A stretch of DNA of 64,000 bases from Candidatus Fluviicola riflensis (GCA_002243285.1 CP022585.1:718501-782500); one strand, 5' to 3'. Positions 28,301 through 36,980 are shown, counted from the first letter of the stretch. Notes: a model not told the origin generated them from the sequence alone. A program made the numbers and translations.

Positions 28301-30526
28301 TCCGTAATTCAGGTGACTGAATTCTCTGTAAAAATGAGTTGAATAATTGTTCAGGTATTGGGCATATCCCACCGAAACACTCGAAATAAACGCAATTGCT
28401 CCTGCATCGGCGATGTTTACGAAACGTTCCGAAGTTGAATGACTTTCAGTGAACATATTCCCGTTGTAGCACGAATTTCCAAGAACAATAGGGTATTTTC
28501 CATAGTTATCCCAGTTACTCGGATCGTCGATATTTACCTCAAAACCATTATTGGAAGCAGCCGCATGTCCGAAGAAATTCATCAATGAAACACCATTCGA
28601 AATGCGATCGTTAACACCGGCAATGACTGTCGGATCGAGCGGATCGCTGGTGGTTTTGTAATAAGAAGTTACATTTCCACCATAAATAGAATCTTCGACG
28701 ATATTCTTCATTCCGTCCATGTAACCTTTGAAAAGTACTTGTTGAAACTGGTCAGGACCACCAACAAAATGCAGAATCTGTTTTTGCCAGTCTTTTGTAG
28801 CTGTACTATAATTGTTTGGATCGTTTTGTACCTGTTTGCTTTCGTATAAGATTACTTTATCAAGATAGTCCTGTAATTCGCTATTGGTTCTTGCCGCAAT
28901 ACGTCCGGTAGGTATCAATGGGTCCCAAAATGTTCCATGTAAGCCTGATGTAATTGCCAAATCACTGGATGGATATCCGAAACTCGGAATCAATGATTGA
29001 ACAGAAATTGCCGGATCTTTTCGTGCACCGTCGTGTTCGGAAATGCCTTTTCCAACCAGGAATAATGCAAGCGGTTTATCTGTTACGGCAAGATCATATG
29101 TGTGCAACGCAAAACGTCTGATCGCCAATACATGTCGGTCAATTCCGCCGCCATATTGTTGATAGATTTCTTCGATGTTACCCATGATAACATTGTTACC
29201 TCCGCCGGCCACAGAAGCACGATAATTGGCGTAATTTGCACTGGCAGCTTGTAATGACGGGTGGTACACCATTACCACGGCTTTTTCCATGGATAAGGCC
29301 GTGAAATCTGTGAATTGTCCTGAACCGTTTACCGCGGTAAATTCTGTGGCAGGTATGGTTGCAGCCAGATTGCCCAGTACAACGTAGTTCGGATTCCCGG
29401 AAGGGTCGTTTGGAACAAGAAGTTGCAGGGTGATGAAATTCTGCACCACAGGAATCATTCTATTTGTAGATCCGAAACTGAATGCAATTGCATTAATGGT
29501 ACTGAAACTTGTTAAGTTCAGGAGTGATTTGCTTGCGTTTGGATTATTCACCACCTGGAAATTGTCAAAATTGGTGAACTGTGAGTTGGCAACACGTGGG
29601 TAGCGAATACGCCAATGATTGAGGTTTAGCAGATCGGCCGCTGCACCCAAGTCATCCACACTTTGCATTTGGAGGTTGGTGAATGGCGTACCTAATATTC
29701 CCGCAGGAATAGTCAAATCATATTTGTGGTTCTCGAAAGCTTCAAAGATGGAATCAACAAGTGTGTAATTACTTGATCCGATTTGCACTCTTAGATGATG
29801 ATCCGGATTTTCGTAGGCATTGGAATTAGAAGCAATGCTTAAGTGAATGGTGGGAAGTGGAGCACCTGCGCCACTGTATAAATCAAACGTTCCGGCAGAA
29901 AGACTATACGTGCCTCCGAGGCTGGTGCTGCCACAGCCCCAACCTTCGCCGGGAGCATAAATGGAACCGGAGGCAAAACCAGTCCGTATACCTTCGCTGT
30001 AGCCAATGGTTGAAGTGGCGCATTCAGAACGAATGTCTTTTAATACATAATCTGAGGGAGCGCCGTAGTTGGCAAAATCAACATCGGTTTCTACTACGAA
30101 ACGCGCGTTGTTTGTTCCATTATTCCATGTGAAAAAGTACTGAATGGTATCGTTGTATAAGCTGAATCCAGGGTTGGCAATATCTGTTGGATTTTGATAA
30201 ATCAATGAATCGAGCCAGCCGTCGTTTTTTTCAGCGTAAAAGAGAATGTAATCTCCCGGATCAAAGGAATTATCGTTTCCGTCTACTATATATAGCGGTA
30301 CTTCCTTCTCACGCCCGAATACCTGGATGTTTTCTGAAGAAAATGTACCTACCGGAACATTGCTCGCTGCCAGCGCTGCGTAATCAATCCGTTGGATACC
30401 GGTTGTGTGAATATTGAATGAGAAATATTTTTGCGAAAAGTTGATCCATTCGTTCCCGTAAGTCTGTGCGAACGATGAGCAACTTATGCTTAGGATCAGT
30501 AGTAGTTGTGCGTAGCGTTTTATCAT
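25367..30526 (-). CDS. porU: PorU, sortase of the type IX secretion system
   Basis: A 1719-residue gingipain-like (peptidase C25) protein that acts at the outer-membrane surface, cutting T9SS sorting domains from cargo and attaching the product. Signal peptide at the N-terminus (ISCSSFAQ). The C25 core holds LMNFFGHAAASNNG with His654 and GNSCYNGNMF with Cys686, the expected catalytic pair. A long beta-rich C-terminal half ends in a FlgD-like module (NYPNPFSTST ... YAWDGTDEFGDPLANGVYLYRVKA). It is longer than Porphyromonas PorU (about 1150) but in the range seen in Flavobacteriia. Its start overlaps the porV stop by four bases (ATGA), so the two proteins are made together, as expected for the PorU-PorV complex. 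Confidence 0.95.
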   Translation of the reverse strand: MIKRYAQLLLILSISCSSFAQTYGNEWINFSQKYFSFNIHTTGIQRIDYAALAASNVPVGTFSSENIQVFGREKEVPLYIVDGNDNSFDPGDYILFYAEKNDGWLDSLIYQNPTDIANPGFSLYNDTIQYFFTWNNGTNNARFVVETDVDFANYGAPSDYVLKDIRSECATSTIGYSEGIRTGFASGSIYAPGEGWGCGSTSLGGTYSLSAGTFDLYSGAGAPLPTIHLSIASNSNAYENPDHHLRVQIGSSNYTLVDSIFEAFENHKYDLTIPAGILGTPFTNLQMQSVDDLGAAADLLNLNHWRIRYPRVANSQFTNFDNFQVVNNPNASKSLLNLTSFSTINAIAFSFGSTNRMIPVVQNFITLQLLVPNDPSGNPNYVVLGNLAATIPATEFTAVNGSGQFTDFTALSMEKAVVMVYHPSLQAASANYANYRASVAGGGNNVIMGNIEEIYQQYGGGIDRHVLAIRRFALHTYDLAVTDKPLALFLVGKGISEHDGARKDPAISVQSLIPSFGYPSSDLAITSGLHGTFWDPLIPTGRIAARTNSELQDYLDKVILYESKQVQNDPNNYSTATKDWQKQILHFVGGPDQFQQVLFKGYMDGMKNIVEDSIYGGNVTSYYKTTSDPLDPTVIAGVNDRISNGVSLMNFFGHAAASNNGFEVNIDDPSNWDNYGKYPIVLGNSCYNGNMFTESHSTSERFVNIADAGAIAFISSVSVGYAQYLNNYSTHFYREFSHLNYGATISEQMRQTIQYVQNGIITDDLYTETTCQQMALNGDPMLRLNWHQRPEIEITTQNLYFEPSVLNLTVDSIELNLIITNLGQSVMDTFNVEIIRDFPGSTVDSVYNLALPFLHYKDTVHFKMPMQPNIGVGINKFKINVDLPSVITEQAEEVTNNQLNYDFFINVDGILPVYPYDFAVVPYNNVTVRASTINPIAPVKTYHFQLDTVDTYDSPQLRRYSVTESGGVKEVEPTDWTDINGNGFPLACTDSTVYFWRVAVDSSVLNWTEYSFQYINGKIGWGQDHFFQFKKNDFYNIDYDRTDRLRKFSEPDTHEVVVTTNDYEMLSTGWYLDGGDPLDYSSIYNSVPAVFVCVLDPITLIPWASRFLNLNPTHGFGNGNDNPDGIDPTICPDCRTRYENYFSFVQSDPAQLNALENMLENEIPDGYYVGVYTTVATEYSNWDLYQPTLYNTFQNLGATVVNNTQPEKPFALFFQKGVPSSMVEDHFGASDSNTSITVTGQVLTIENAGVERTPLIGPALNWGTMYWKRDSLELFATDSVRLLIEAHDISGTIQLTIDTLFTPNDSILQLNNLVDADLYPYLRLGMYYEDNLFLTPGQVDRLHVLYQPVPEAAIDGTTAYYFDPVQDTLQEGQLVSFAVDVRNISDFDMDSLLVNYWVEDANRVKHPIAYPRQEPLLVADFIRDTIQFSTVGLSGQNSLWMEVNPYVNGSIYVTDQPEQYHFNNLLQIPFKVETDDVHPILDVTFNGTHILNGDIIDPESEILITLKDDNPYLIMNDISDTTLFGVYITDPDGVQKRIPFIDGSGNTVMQWIAADAQNKKFKILYPTMFETDGEYSLIVQGTDRSGNISGDIEYRISFEIVRESSITYLMNYPNPFSTSTRFVFTLTGTEEPEEMIIQIMTVTGRVVREITEDEIGPISIGRNISEYAWDGTDEFGDPLANGVYLYRVKAKINGEDIKHRETEADSHFKKEFGKMYLMR

Positions 30527-31626
30527 TCCTTAGGTAATGCGTTGGATGGTTTATTCAATAATAATCGCAGCGAAATCACATGCGAGTAGAGTGCCGTTGA
30601 TTGATCACCGATGTCTGTAAAGGCGTAATCAAGAAATACATTTTTAATATGTAATCCGATCCCGATGTTGGGTTGGATGGTCAGTTTTTGTGAGTCATCG
30701 AAGTTCTTGATGTACTGCATATTGGAAATTCCCCCGCGAACAGCAACAATATCTTTAAATCCGAAAGAGATACCTACATGTGGATCACCACTCACTAATC
30801 CTGTTTTTAATAAGGTGTTTCTGCGGCCGTCAGTCGTAAGGTCTAAATCGATTTCACCCGAAAAATTCAACCCTTTTTTGCCCAGATCGGCCTTATAGTT
30901 GGCTGCAAGGATCACGCGTGGTAAAGTAAGTTCCAGCCCGTTTTGTGGAATTTCATTTCCAGTGAGTGTAAATACTTCCTTGGTTGTTTCGTCCAATGTA
31001 AAAACCCATGCATTAAAGGTAGAAGTTGCGTCGCGTACAACAGCCCCGAATTTCCAGTGTTCATTGCGTTTGTAGGTTGCGCCGATATCTAATCCGAATC
31101 CCCACGATTTGGCAAAATCACCCACTTTACGGTGAATGAGTTTGAAATTTCCACCAACACTCAACCCTTCTATGTTGAGTTTACGGGCATAGGAAAAGAG
31201 AAACGCATAATCGGCAGCGGTAAATGTAGTAATGCGATCGTAATCAATACGACCTTCATTATCAATTAATTGAGTTGTGTTAGGGATGTCGTCAACCGCG
31301 AAACGAATAATAGAAAATCCGGCAGCGCTTTTATCATCGATAGCATGCGCCAATCCCAAATAATCGTATTTGGCAATTCCGGCAAAGTATTCCGAGTGCA
31401 TCAAACTTACATCCAGCCATTTGTCTGTTCCTGTTAGTCCGGCCGGATTCCAGTAACCACTCGTAACACCGCTTGTTTGTGCAACAACGGCATTGGAAAG
31501 TCCCAGCGCATCGGCACCAACCCCTATCGCTAAGAATTCATTGGAATATTTTGGAGCGACATCAGATTGAGCGAAAGTAGTGTTGACGATCAGGAGCGAA
31601 AGTGCTGTTAAGAAGCTAATTCTCAT
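30523..31626 (-). CDS. porV: PorV (LptO), outer-membrane protein of type IX secretion
   Basis: A 367-residue outer-membrane beta-barrel of the FadL-like PorV family that carries T9SS cargo from the translocon to PorU. The preferred start at 31626 gives a clean signal peptide, MRISFLTALSLLIVNTTFAQ; an ATG at 31662 would add 12 residues. Family features are SNEFLAIGVGADALGLSNAVVA near the N-terminus, YWNPAGL, and alternating amphipathic strands to the end. It overlaps porU by four bases. It is divergent from pssA, with about 140 bases between, in which no fully convincing -7 box was found for porV. Confidence 0.93.
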   Translation of the reverse strand: MRISFLTALSLLIVNTTFAQSDVAPKYSNEFLAIGVGADALGLSNAVVAQTSGVTSGYWNPAGLTGTDKWLDVSLMHSEYFAGIAKYDYLGLAHAIDDKSAAGFSIIRFAVDDIPNTTQLIDNEGRIDYDRITTFTAADYAFLFSYARKLNIEGLSVGGNFKLIHRKVGDFAKSWGFGLDIGATYKRNEHWKFGAVVRDATSTFNAWVFTLDETTKEVFTLTGNEIPQNGLELTLPRVILAANYKADLGKKGLNFSGEIDLDLTTDGRRNTLLKTGLVSGDPHVGISFGFKDIVAVRGGISNMQYIKNFDDSQKLTIQPNIGIGLHIKNVFLDYAFTDIGDQSTALYSHVISLRLLLNKPSNALPKE

Positions 31627-31751
31627 GGAAAAATGTTTGTTTATGCTTAACGTTAACTGCATCTTTTACAAAAAATTGTGTTTTGATCGATTTTAACCCA
31701 AATTACAAGCGTAAATTTACACCATTCAGTTTGATTGTTTAACCGTTAATT

Positions 31752-31759
31752 TATATTTC
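31752..31759 (+). promoter_or_regulatory. Possible -7 box adjoining the pssA start
   Basis: TATATTTC matches TAnnTTTG at 7 of 8 positions and ends four bases before the GTG at 31764. If used, the mRNA would be nearly leaderless. Confidence 0.35.
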
Positions 31760-31763
31760 CCGC

Positions 31764-32630
31764 GTGAGAATGTTCAATATACCCAATTTGTTTACCGCAG
31801 GTAATATGTTGTGCGGCATTATGGCTATTTTCTTTTCGTTTTCGGGAAGAATAGAATGGGCCGCTTTTTTCATTTTCGGTGGTGCAATTCTCGACTTTTT
31901 TGACGGTTTCCTGGCTCGTATTCTAAAGCAGCAGGGTGAAATGGGAAAACAACTCGATTCTTTGGCGGACATGATCACTTTTGGACTGGCACCTGGAATT
32001 ATGATGATGGTTGTTTTGGCCTACGCAACTACTTCATCGAGTTTGTGGGATGGCATTCTTCCTGATAAAGGAATCGTTTTGATGGCAGATACGCTCGTGC
32101 ATCCGGTTCACGAAGACGTGACGGCTGCTTTTTACAACTGGAAAAGCGATTTGCTGGATTTTGAAAAAGTCAACTGGATTCCGTTTGCTGCTCTGCTCAT
32201 TCCGTTTTTCTCTATGTTCCGCCTGGCGAAATTCAACATCGATACCCGTCAGTCAGAATCGTTTATCGGACTGCCAACTCCGGCAAATACGATCTTTTTC
32301 ACAGCTTTCCCGTTGCTCATTATGCAATTTGGGAATGTTCCCGGCTGGCAGCATGATCTGATCATTCAATGCATTCAACCCATGGTTTTGATCCCAATTA
32401 TTGTGGTGATGTCCTTACTTTTGGTAGTCGAACTACCGCTTTTTGCACTGAAATTCAAGTCGTTTGCCTGGAGAGGAAATGAAATCAGGTACATTTTCTT
32501 GATAAGTTGTGGAATACTTATTCCGCTTTTGTTGATTTGGAGCGTTCCAATTATTGTACTTTTGTACCTGTTATTGTCATTCATTCAGAATACCATTCGC
32601 AAAAAACAAACACATGAAATTCAAAGCTGA
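31764..32630 (+). CDS. pssA: CDP-diacylglycerol-serine O-phosphatidyltransferase
   Basis: A 288-residue integral membrane enzyme that makes phosphatidylserine, the precursor of phosphatidylethanolamine. The CDP-alcohol phosphotransferase signature D-G-x2-A-R-x8-G-x3-D-x3-D is complete in DGFLARILKQQGEMGKQLDS followed by LAD (residues about 52-74). It has six or more hydrophobic segments, with an insertion of about 40 polar residues after residue 95. The start is the GTG at 31764 (MRMFNIPNLFTAG) or the ATG six bases later. The 3' end overlaps purS by 17 bases, so pssA, purS and the aldehyde dehydrogenase gene form a tight unit. Confidence 0.94.
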   Translation: MRMFNIPNLFTAGNMLCGIMAIFFSFSGRIEWAAFFIFGGAILDFFDGFLARILKQQGEMGKQLDSLADMITFGLAPGIMMMVVLAYATTSSSLWDGILPDKGIVLMADTLVHPVHEDVTAAFYNWKSDLLDFEKVNWIPFAALLIPFFSMFRLAKFNIDTRQSESFIGLPTPANTIFFTAFPLLIMQFGNVPGWQHDLIIQCIQPMVLIPIIVVMSLLLVVELPLFALKFKSFAWRGNEIRYIFLISCGILIPLLLIWSVPIIVLLYLLLSFIQNTIRKKQTHEIQS

Positions 32631-32865
32631 AATCGATGTAATGCCTTTAGATGCATTGTTGGATCCACAAGGAAAAGCAGTTAGTAATAGTATGAGCACC
32701 ATTGGTTTGCCTGAGATTTCAGGTGTGCGAATCGGTCGCCACGTGCGCTTGTTTGTAGATGCTGGTTCGAAAGCAGAAGCTACGGAAAAAGTAGAGTCTG
32801 CGTGCAAGAAATTGTTATCGAACCAAATCATGGAAAGTTACGCTTACCACATCGAGGAAGCGTAA
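32614..32865 (+). CDS. purS: PurS, small subunit of phosphoribosylformylglycinamidine synthase
   Basis: An 83-residue protein matching PurS: MKFKAEIDVMPLDALLDPQGKAV at the start, then GLPEISGVRIGRHVRLFVDAGS and a final MESYAYHIEE. PurS holds PurQ and PurL together in de novo purine synthesis. The start at 32614 overlaps the pssA end by 17 bases. Neither purQ nor purL is nearby, which is unusual since purS commonly precedes purQ in Firmicutes but can be detached in Bacteroidetes. The identification is good despite the small size. Confidence 0.9.
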   Translation: MKFKAEIDVMPLDALLDPQGKAVSNSMSTIGLPEISGVRIGRHVRLFVDAGSKAEATEKVESACKKLLSNQIMESYAYHIEEA

Positions 32866-32877
32866 AATCTCGTTTTT

Positions 32878-34437
32878 GTGTTAACGATTAGTGGCAAAAA
32901 CTGCATAGGTTATGCAGACAGTGCCTTGGGTGCGCAAACATTTCAAGCCGTTAATCCAGTATCCGATACCGTATTCGGAATCTCATTCGTTCAGGCAACT
33001 GATGCTGAGGTTGATTTGGCAGTTTCTAAAGCAACTGAAGCTTTTCAAATCTGGTCGAATGAACCGTTACAAAACCGTGTTGCCTTCCTAAAAGCTATTG
33101 CAGTCGCTGTTCACAGCCATTCTGCCGAATTAACGCGTTGGTATTGCGAAGAAACCGGTTTGCCGCTTTCGCGTGCTAAGACAGAACTGGAACGTTCGTG
33201 TTTCCAGTTTGAATCGTATGCTGAGGCAATTGCCAGCGGTTTTGCATTATCAATTCGAATAGAACCTTCTTCAGGACCCGGAAAACCCGATTTACGTAAA
33301 ATGAACGTACCGTTGGGGGCAGTTGTAGTATTTGGCGCCAGTAATTTCCCGTTTGCCTATTCAACGCTTGGCGGCGATGTGGCTTCCGCGCTTGCGGCCG
33401 GCTGCCCGGTTATTGTAAAGGCACATCCGATGCATCCGCATACAAGCGAATTATCTGCACGTATTATTTTGTCGGTGGCCCGTGAAATGGGATTGCCCGA
33501 CGGTGTTTTTTCGCACTTGCACGCCATTGATTATAAAGTCGGTGAACAATTGGTACTTCATCCGCATATAAAAGCTGTCGGTTTCACCGGAAGTATTCAG
33601 GGTGGAACAACATTGGTACGTTTGGCAAACAGTCGCCTAGTTCCGATTCCTGTTTATGCGGAGATGGGCAGTTCGAACCCAATGGTGTTTACAACCGAAG
33701 TATTGGCGGTTCGCAGTGAATCGATCGCGAAGGAAGTTGCTGCTTCCATTAGTTTAAGCGCCGGACAGTTTTGCACATCACCCGGGCTATTATTCATGGT
33801 CGATTCTGATGCGACAAAACAATTCCTGTCATCGCTCGCTGCGTTACTTCAAAAAACCGAACCACAGATAATGTTGCATCCCGGAATCTACAAACAATAC
33901 GAGCAACAGGCTTCTCAACACCTGGAAGGATCGGAAATACTGGTAAACGGCTTGCGCTTAAACAATGAAATTCAACCTTCGCTGGTGAGAATCAGCAGCC
34001 GACAATTGTTGAGAGAACCAGGCAGGGCAGAAGAAGTGTTCGGATCGTTTGCAACAGCAGTTGTTTGTGAAAACGAATCGGAATTGCTGGCCTGTTTGAA
34101 TGCGCTTTCTGGTCAGTTAACGGCTTCTTTGTACCTTGAACCACATGAAAACGGGGCGATTTTGATGTCAGCATTGCAGCGATTTGCAGGAAGAATTATC
34201 GTCAATGGTGTGCCAACAGGAGTTGCAGTATCAGCGGCTATGCAGCACGGTGGTCCTTTTCCAAGTTCGTCAATTCCATCTTCTACAGCAGTTGGTTCCG
34301 ATGCCATCCAGCGGTTTATGCGACCGGTTTGCTTCCAGAATGTTACAGACGACCTGCTACCGAATTCGTTAAAAATCGCTAATCCTGAAGGTCTTTTACG
34401 GTTTGTTAACGGTTTATTCACCAATGCCCCTTGTTGA
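32878..34437 (+). CDS. Aldehyde dehydrogenase, 2,5-dioxovalerate (KGSADH)-like
   Basis: A 519-residue NAD(P)-dependent aldehyde dehydrogenase starting at the GTG at 32878. Motifs: VVVFGASNFPFAYSTLGGDVASALAAGCPVI (nucleotide fold), GFTGSIQGG, EMGSSNPM with the general-base Glu region, and SAGQFCTSPG with catalytic Cys299. The EETGLPLSRAKTELERS segment and length (about 520) fit the alpha-ketoglutaric semialdehyde dehydrogenase group used in hydroxyproline, glucarate or pentose breakdown, or the related fatty-aldehyde enzymes. It starts 12 bases after purS and may be cotranscribed. No partner sugar-acid or hydroxyproline genes are present, so the substrate is uncertain. Confidence 0.85.
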   Translation: MLTISGKNCIGYADSALGAQTFQAVNPVSDTVFGISFVQATDAEVDLAVSKATEAFQIWSNEPLQNRVAFLKAIAVAVHSHSAELTRWYCEETGLPLSRAKTELERSCFQFESYAEAIASGFALSIRIEPSSGPGKPDLRKMNVPLGAVVVFGASNFPFAYSTLGGDVASALAAGCPVIVKAHPMHPHTSELSARIILSVAREMGLPDGVFSHLHAIDYKVGEQLVLHPHIKAVGFTGSIQGGTTLVRLANSRLVPIPVYAEMGSSNPMVFTTEVLAVRSESIAKEVAASISLSAGQFCTSPGLLFMVDSDATKQFLSSLAALLQKTEPQIMLHPGIYKQYEQQASQHLEGSEILVNGLRLNNEIQPSLVRISSRQLLREPGRAEEVFGSFATAVVCENESELLACLNALSGQLTASLYLEPHENGAILMSALQRFAGRIIVNGVPTGVAVSAAMQHGGPFPSSSIPSSTAVGSDAIQRFMRPVCFQNVTDDLLPNSLKIANPEGLLRFVNGLFTNAPC

Positions 34438-34497
34438 AACACAATTATTATGTTTTATTTGCCCAAGTGTTGAATCGCAAAGTGCAGTTTAAACAAT

Positions 34498-34505
34498 TAT
34501 ATTTG
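34498..34505 (+). promoter_or_regulatory. -7 promoter box of the coiled-coil protein gene
   Basis: TATATTTG is a perfect TAnnTTTG match, 20 bases before the ATG at 34525. TTG at 34470-34472 is a possible -33 element. Confidence 0.65.
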
Positions 34506-34524
34506 CAACTTAAAATCAGAAATT

Positions 34525-35502
34525 ATGTCAGAAGTACAAGAAACTCCGAAAAGAACTACCAGTAGTGCAATGATTGCCGTTTTGGTATTGTTAGTTGTAG
34601 GATTGGGTGTAATGATATTTTTATGGTCATCTAAAAATTCAGCATTGAATGATTGTAATACTCGTGTAGATGAATTGAAAAAAGACAGTATTGCAATGAA
34701 TGATATGTTGAAGCCATATTTGAGTGATAATGCTTCAGCTGATTTATTGAAGGATTTTGAAAGCATGGTGGCCGACTATGACAAAATCATAGAAGCAGGG
34801 CGTCCTGAAGATCAGGAAGCTATGAAAGAACAGCAGGATAAAATCAAAGGATTGAAATCTGAACTGGAGGCAGCCCAAAAAAGCGGAAAAGTGAACGCTT
34901 CATTGATCGCCAAACTACGTCGTGAAAATGAAACGTTACGCGAAATTATGAGAGGGTATGTAAAACAGATTGATGAACTGAATACGATCAACCTCCAATT
35001 GGAATCTGATTTGGATCAAACAACCAATGAGTTGACCACCACTCAGTCTGAGCGTGATACCTATAAAACACAATCGGAAGAAAGTGCGGCTAAAGTGAGA
35101 GCCGGTTCCAAGCTGAAAGCGTATGGTTTCACATCAGAAGGTTTGCGTATGAAAATCAACAATACGCCTGAGCCGACGACAAAAGCAAGAAACTGTGTAC
35201 AAGTACGTTCAAGCTTCACAATCGGTGAAAACGAAATCGCAGAAGCGGGTCCGAAAACGGTTTATATGCAAATTACCGATCCTGACGGAAAAGTATTGCA
35301 AGGTCGTTCAGGAAATACGGTACAAACCGAAAGTGGTACCATTGCTTACTCTGATAAGAAAGAAATTACATACAATAATAAAAGTGTCGATCTTTCGATC
35401 TACTACGATTTCAATGGCGCAGAGCCGGTAAAAGGAGCTTACAAAGTAAAAATTTACTGTGATGGCCAATTGATCGGATCGGATGGTTTCTCATTAAAAT
35501 AA
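34525..35502 (+). CDS. Membrane-anchored coiled-coil protein of unknown function
   Basis: A 325-residue protein with a short cytoplasmic N-terminus, one membrane helix (residues about 15-35, MIAVLVLLVVGLGVMIFLW), a long Glu/Lys/Gln-rich coiled coil (about 40-195) and a C-terminal domain of about 125 residues rich in beta strands (YGFTSEGLRMKIN ... YKVKIYCDGQLIGSDGFSLK). The C-terminal part probably lies in the periplasm. Similar Bacteroidetes proteins are sometimes labelled as chromosome-partitioning-like because of the coiled coil, which is weak evidence. It is monocistronic with its own strong -7 box. Function unknown; a structural envelope role is a guess. Confidence 0.82.
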   Translation: MSEVQETPKRTTSSAMIAVLVLLVVGLGVMIFLWSSKNSALNDCNTRVDELKKDSIAMNDMLKPYLSDNASADLLKDFESMVADYDKIIEAGRPEDQEAMKEQQDKIKGLKSELEAAQKSGKVNASLIAKLRRENETLREIMRGYVKQIDELNTINLQLESDLDQTTNELTTTQSERDTYKTQSEESAAKVRAGSKLKAYGFTSEGLRMKINNTPEPTTKARNCVQVRSSFTIGENEIAEAGPKTVYMQITDPDGKVLQGRSGNTVQTESGTIAYSDKKEITYNNKSVDLSIYYDFNGAEPVKGAYKVKIYCDGQLIGSDGFSLK

Positions 35503-35583
35503 AATCGTATATTCGGTTAGATAAACGCGATCGTCGGGTTTTTAGATAGTTAACAGGACAAAGTGTCCACATATTTTAGGTGA

Positions 35584-36165
35584 ATGACAAATATTTTTAT
35601 TGCAAACCTTGACTGGGAAGTAAGCTCAGAAGATTTGCAGGCGACGTTTTCAGCGTTTGGTGAGGTTCATTTGGCGCATGTTGTATTCGACGGTAAGACC
35701 AAGAAATCCAAAGGATTCGGTTACGTTGAAATGGTAAGCGCGGAAGAAGCGATCAATGCAATTCAGGCATTGAACGGATTCGAGGTGAATGGTCGCAGGT
35801 TAGATGTGAAGATTGCTTCTCCGAAAGCAAATCGTCCTCCGAAACAGGAACCTCCTGCAAAGAAACCGTTTGGTAACAAGCCTGGTGGTTTTGGTGGTCA
35901 GAAACGATTTAACAACAGCGGTCCGCGTCCGGGCGGTGGTGGTGGCGGAGGTTTTCGTTCCAACAACAGTTCCGGCGGTGGTTATCGCTCATCAGAAGGT
36001 TCTTCAGGTGGCAACGGTGGTGGATATCGTCCCAATACACCTGCTTCAGGTCCAACCGGCGGAGGTTATAGAACAACCGGAAATCCGAGTAATACGGAAC
36101 GTCCGGGTGGTGAAAGACCAGCGAATGATCGTCCGCCAAGACCGCGTAAACGATTTGATGATTAA
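35584..36165 (+). CDS. RNA-binding protein, RRM plus glycine-rich tail
   Basis: A 193-residue protein. Residues 1-80 are one RNA-recognition motif with RNP2 IFIANL (residues 4-9) and RNP1 KGFGYVEM (43-50). The remaining ~110 residues are a Gly/Arg/Asn/Pro-rich disordered tail with GGG runs and RP repeats, like eukaryotic and cyanobacterial glycine-rich RNA-binding proteins. Such proteins are abundant in Bacteroidetes, probably as RNA chaperones for cold or stress response. The 81-base leader contains GGACA-AAG-TGTCC (35557-35569), a possible RNA hairpin just before the start. A crotonase gene follows after 18 bases. Confidence 0.92.
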   Translation: MTNIFIANLDWEVSSEDLQATFSAFGEVHLAHVVFDGKTKKSKGFGYVEMVSAEEAINAIQALNGFEVNGRRLDVKIASPKANRPPKQEPPAKKPFGNKPGGFGGQKRFNNSGPRPGGGGGGGFRSNNSSGGGYRSSEGSSGGNGGGYRPNTPASGPTGGGYRTTGNPSNTERPGGERPANDRPPRPRKRFDD

Positions 36166-36183
36166 TTAAAAAACGATTTTCCG

Positions 36184-36957
36184 ATGTCAGAAGCGATTGA
36201 CCAGGGATATGTAAATGTGGAGGTTGATGACCGTATGGTTGCGACCATTGAATTCGGCCACCCGCTGAGTAATTCCTTACCGGGTGCCATTCTTCGCAAA
36301 TTAGCGGATACCATTACCGAAACAGGAATCCGTTCCGATGTAAAACTGATCGTTCTGCGTTCGGAAGGTTCGAAAGCGTTTTGTGCAGGAGCCAGTTTCG
36401 ACGAATTGATTTCGATCAAAGACCTCGATACAGGAAAAGTGTTTTTCTCCGGATTTGCCATGGTGATCAACGCTTGCCGTAAATGCCCGAAATTGATTAT
36501 CGGAAGAGTACATGGTAAAGCAGTAGGCGGTGGAGTGGGAATCGCTTCGGCGGTTGATTACTGTTTTGCTACCAAAAAAGCAGATGTAAAACTGTCTGAA
36601 CTGGCAGTTGGAATCGGTCCTTTTGTAGTTGGCCCGGCAGTTGAACGCAAAATCGGTTTGTCCGCGATGAGCCAGTTGGCCATCAACGCAACCGAATGGC
36701 AAACGGCAGAATGGGCATACAACAACGGTTTGTACGCCAGTTTATCCGATTCGGAGGAAATGATGGACGAAGAAATTGAACGATTGGTAACTCAATTGTC
36801 CAAATCAAGTCCCGAAGCAATGGCCGAATTGAAGAAGATCTTCTGGACCGGAACCGAAAACTGGGATACTTTATTGGTAGAACGGGCCGGAATCAGCGGA
36901 ACATTGGTATTGTCTGACTTTACTGTAAATGCCATCAACGCATTCAAGAAAAACTGA
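36184..36957 (+). CDS. Enoyl-CoA hydratase/isomerase family protein, methylglutaconyl-CoA hydratase-like
   Basis: A 257-residue crotonase-fold protein. The CoA-binding and oxyanion-hole segments are visible as AFCAGASFDELIS (residues about 63-75) and GKAVGGGVGIASAVDYCFATKKA. The segment SELAVGIGPFVVGPAVERKIG keeps one probable catalytic Glu and resembles the LiuC/methylglutaconyl-CoA hydratase pattern more than FadB-type hydratases, so leucine breakdown is a possible role. It lies 18 bases after the RRM gene and ends at a strong terminator, making an odd two-gene unit. The exact reaction is uncertain. Confidence 0.82.
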   Translation: MSEAIDQGYVNVEVDDRMVATIEFGHPLSNSLPGAILRKLADTITETGIRSDVKLIVLRSEGSKAFCAGASFDELISIKDLDTGKVFFSGFAMVINACRKCPKLIIGRVHGKAVGGGVGIASAVDYCFATKKADVKLSELAVGIGPFVVGPAVERKIGLSAMSQLAINATEWQTAEWAYNNGLYASLSDSEEMMDEEIERLVTQLSKSSPEAMAELKKIFWTGTENWDTLLVERAGISGTLVLSDFTVNAINAFKKN

Positions 36958-36980
36958 TTGTTAACGATTGACAGATATGA

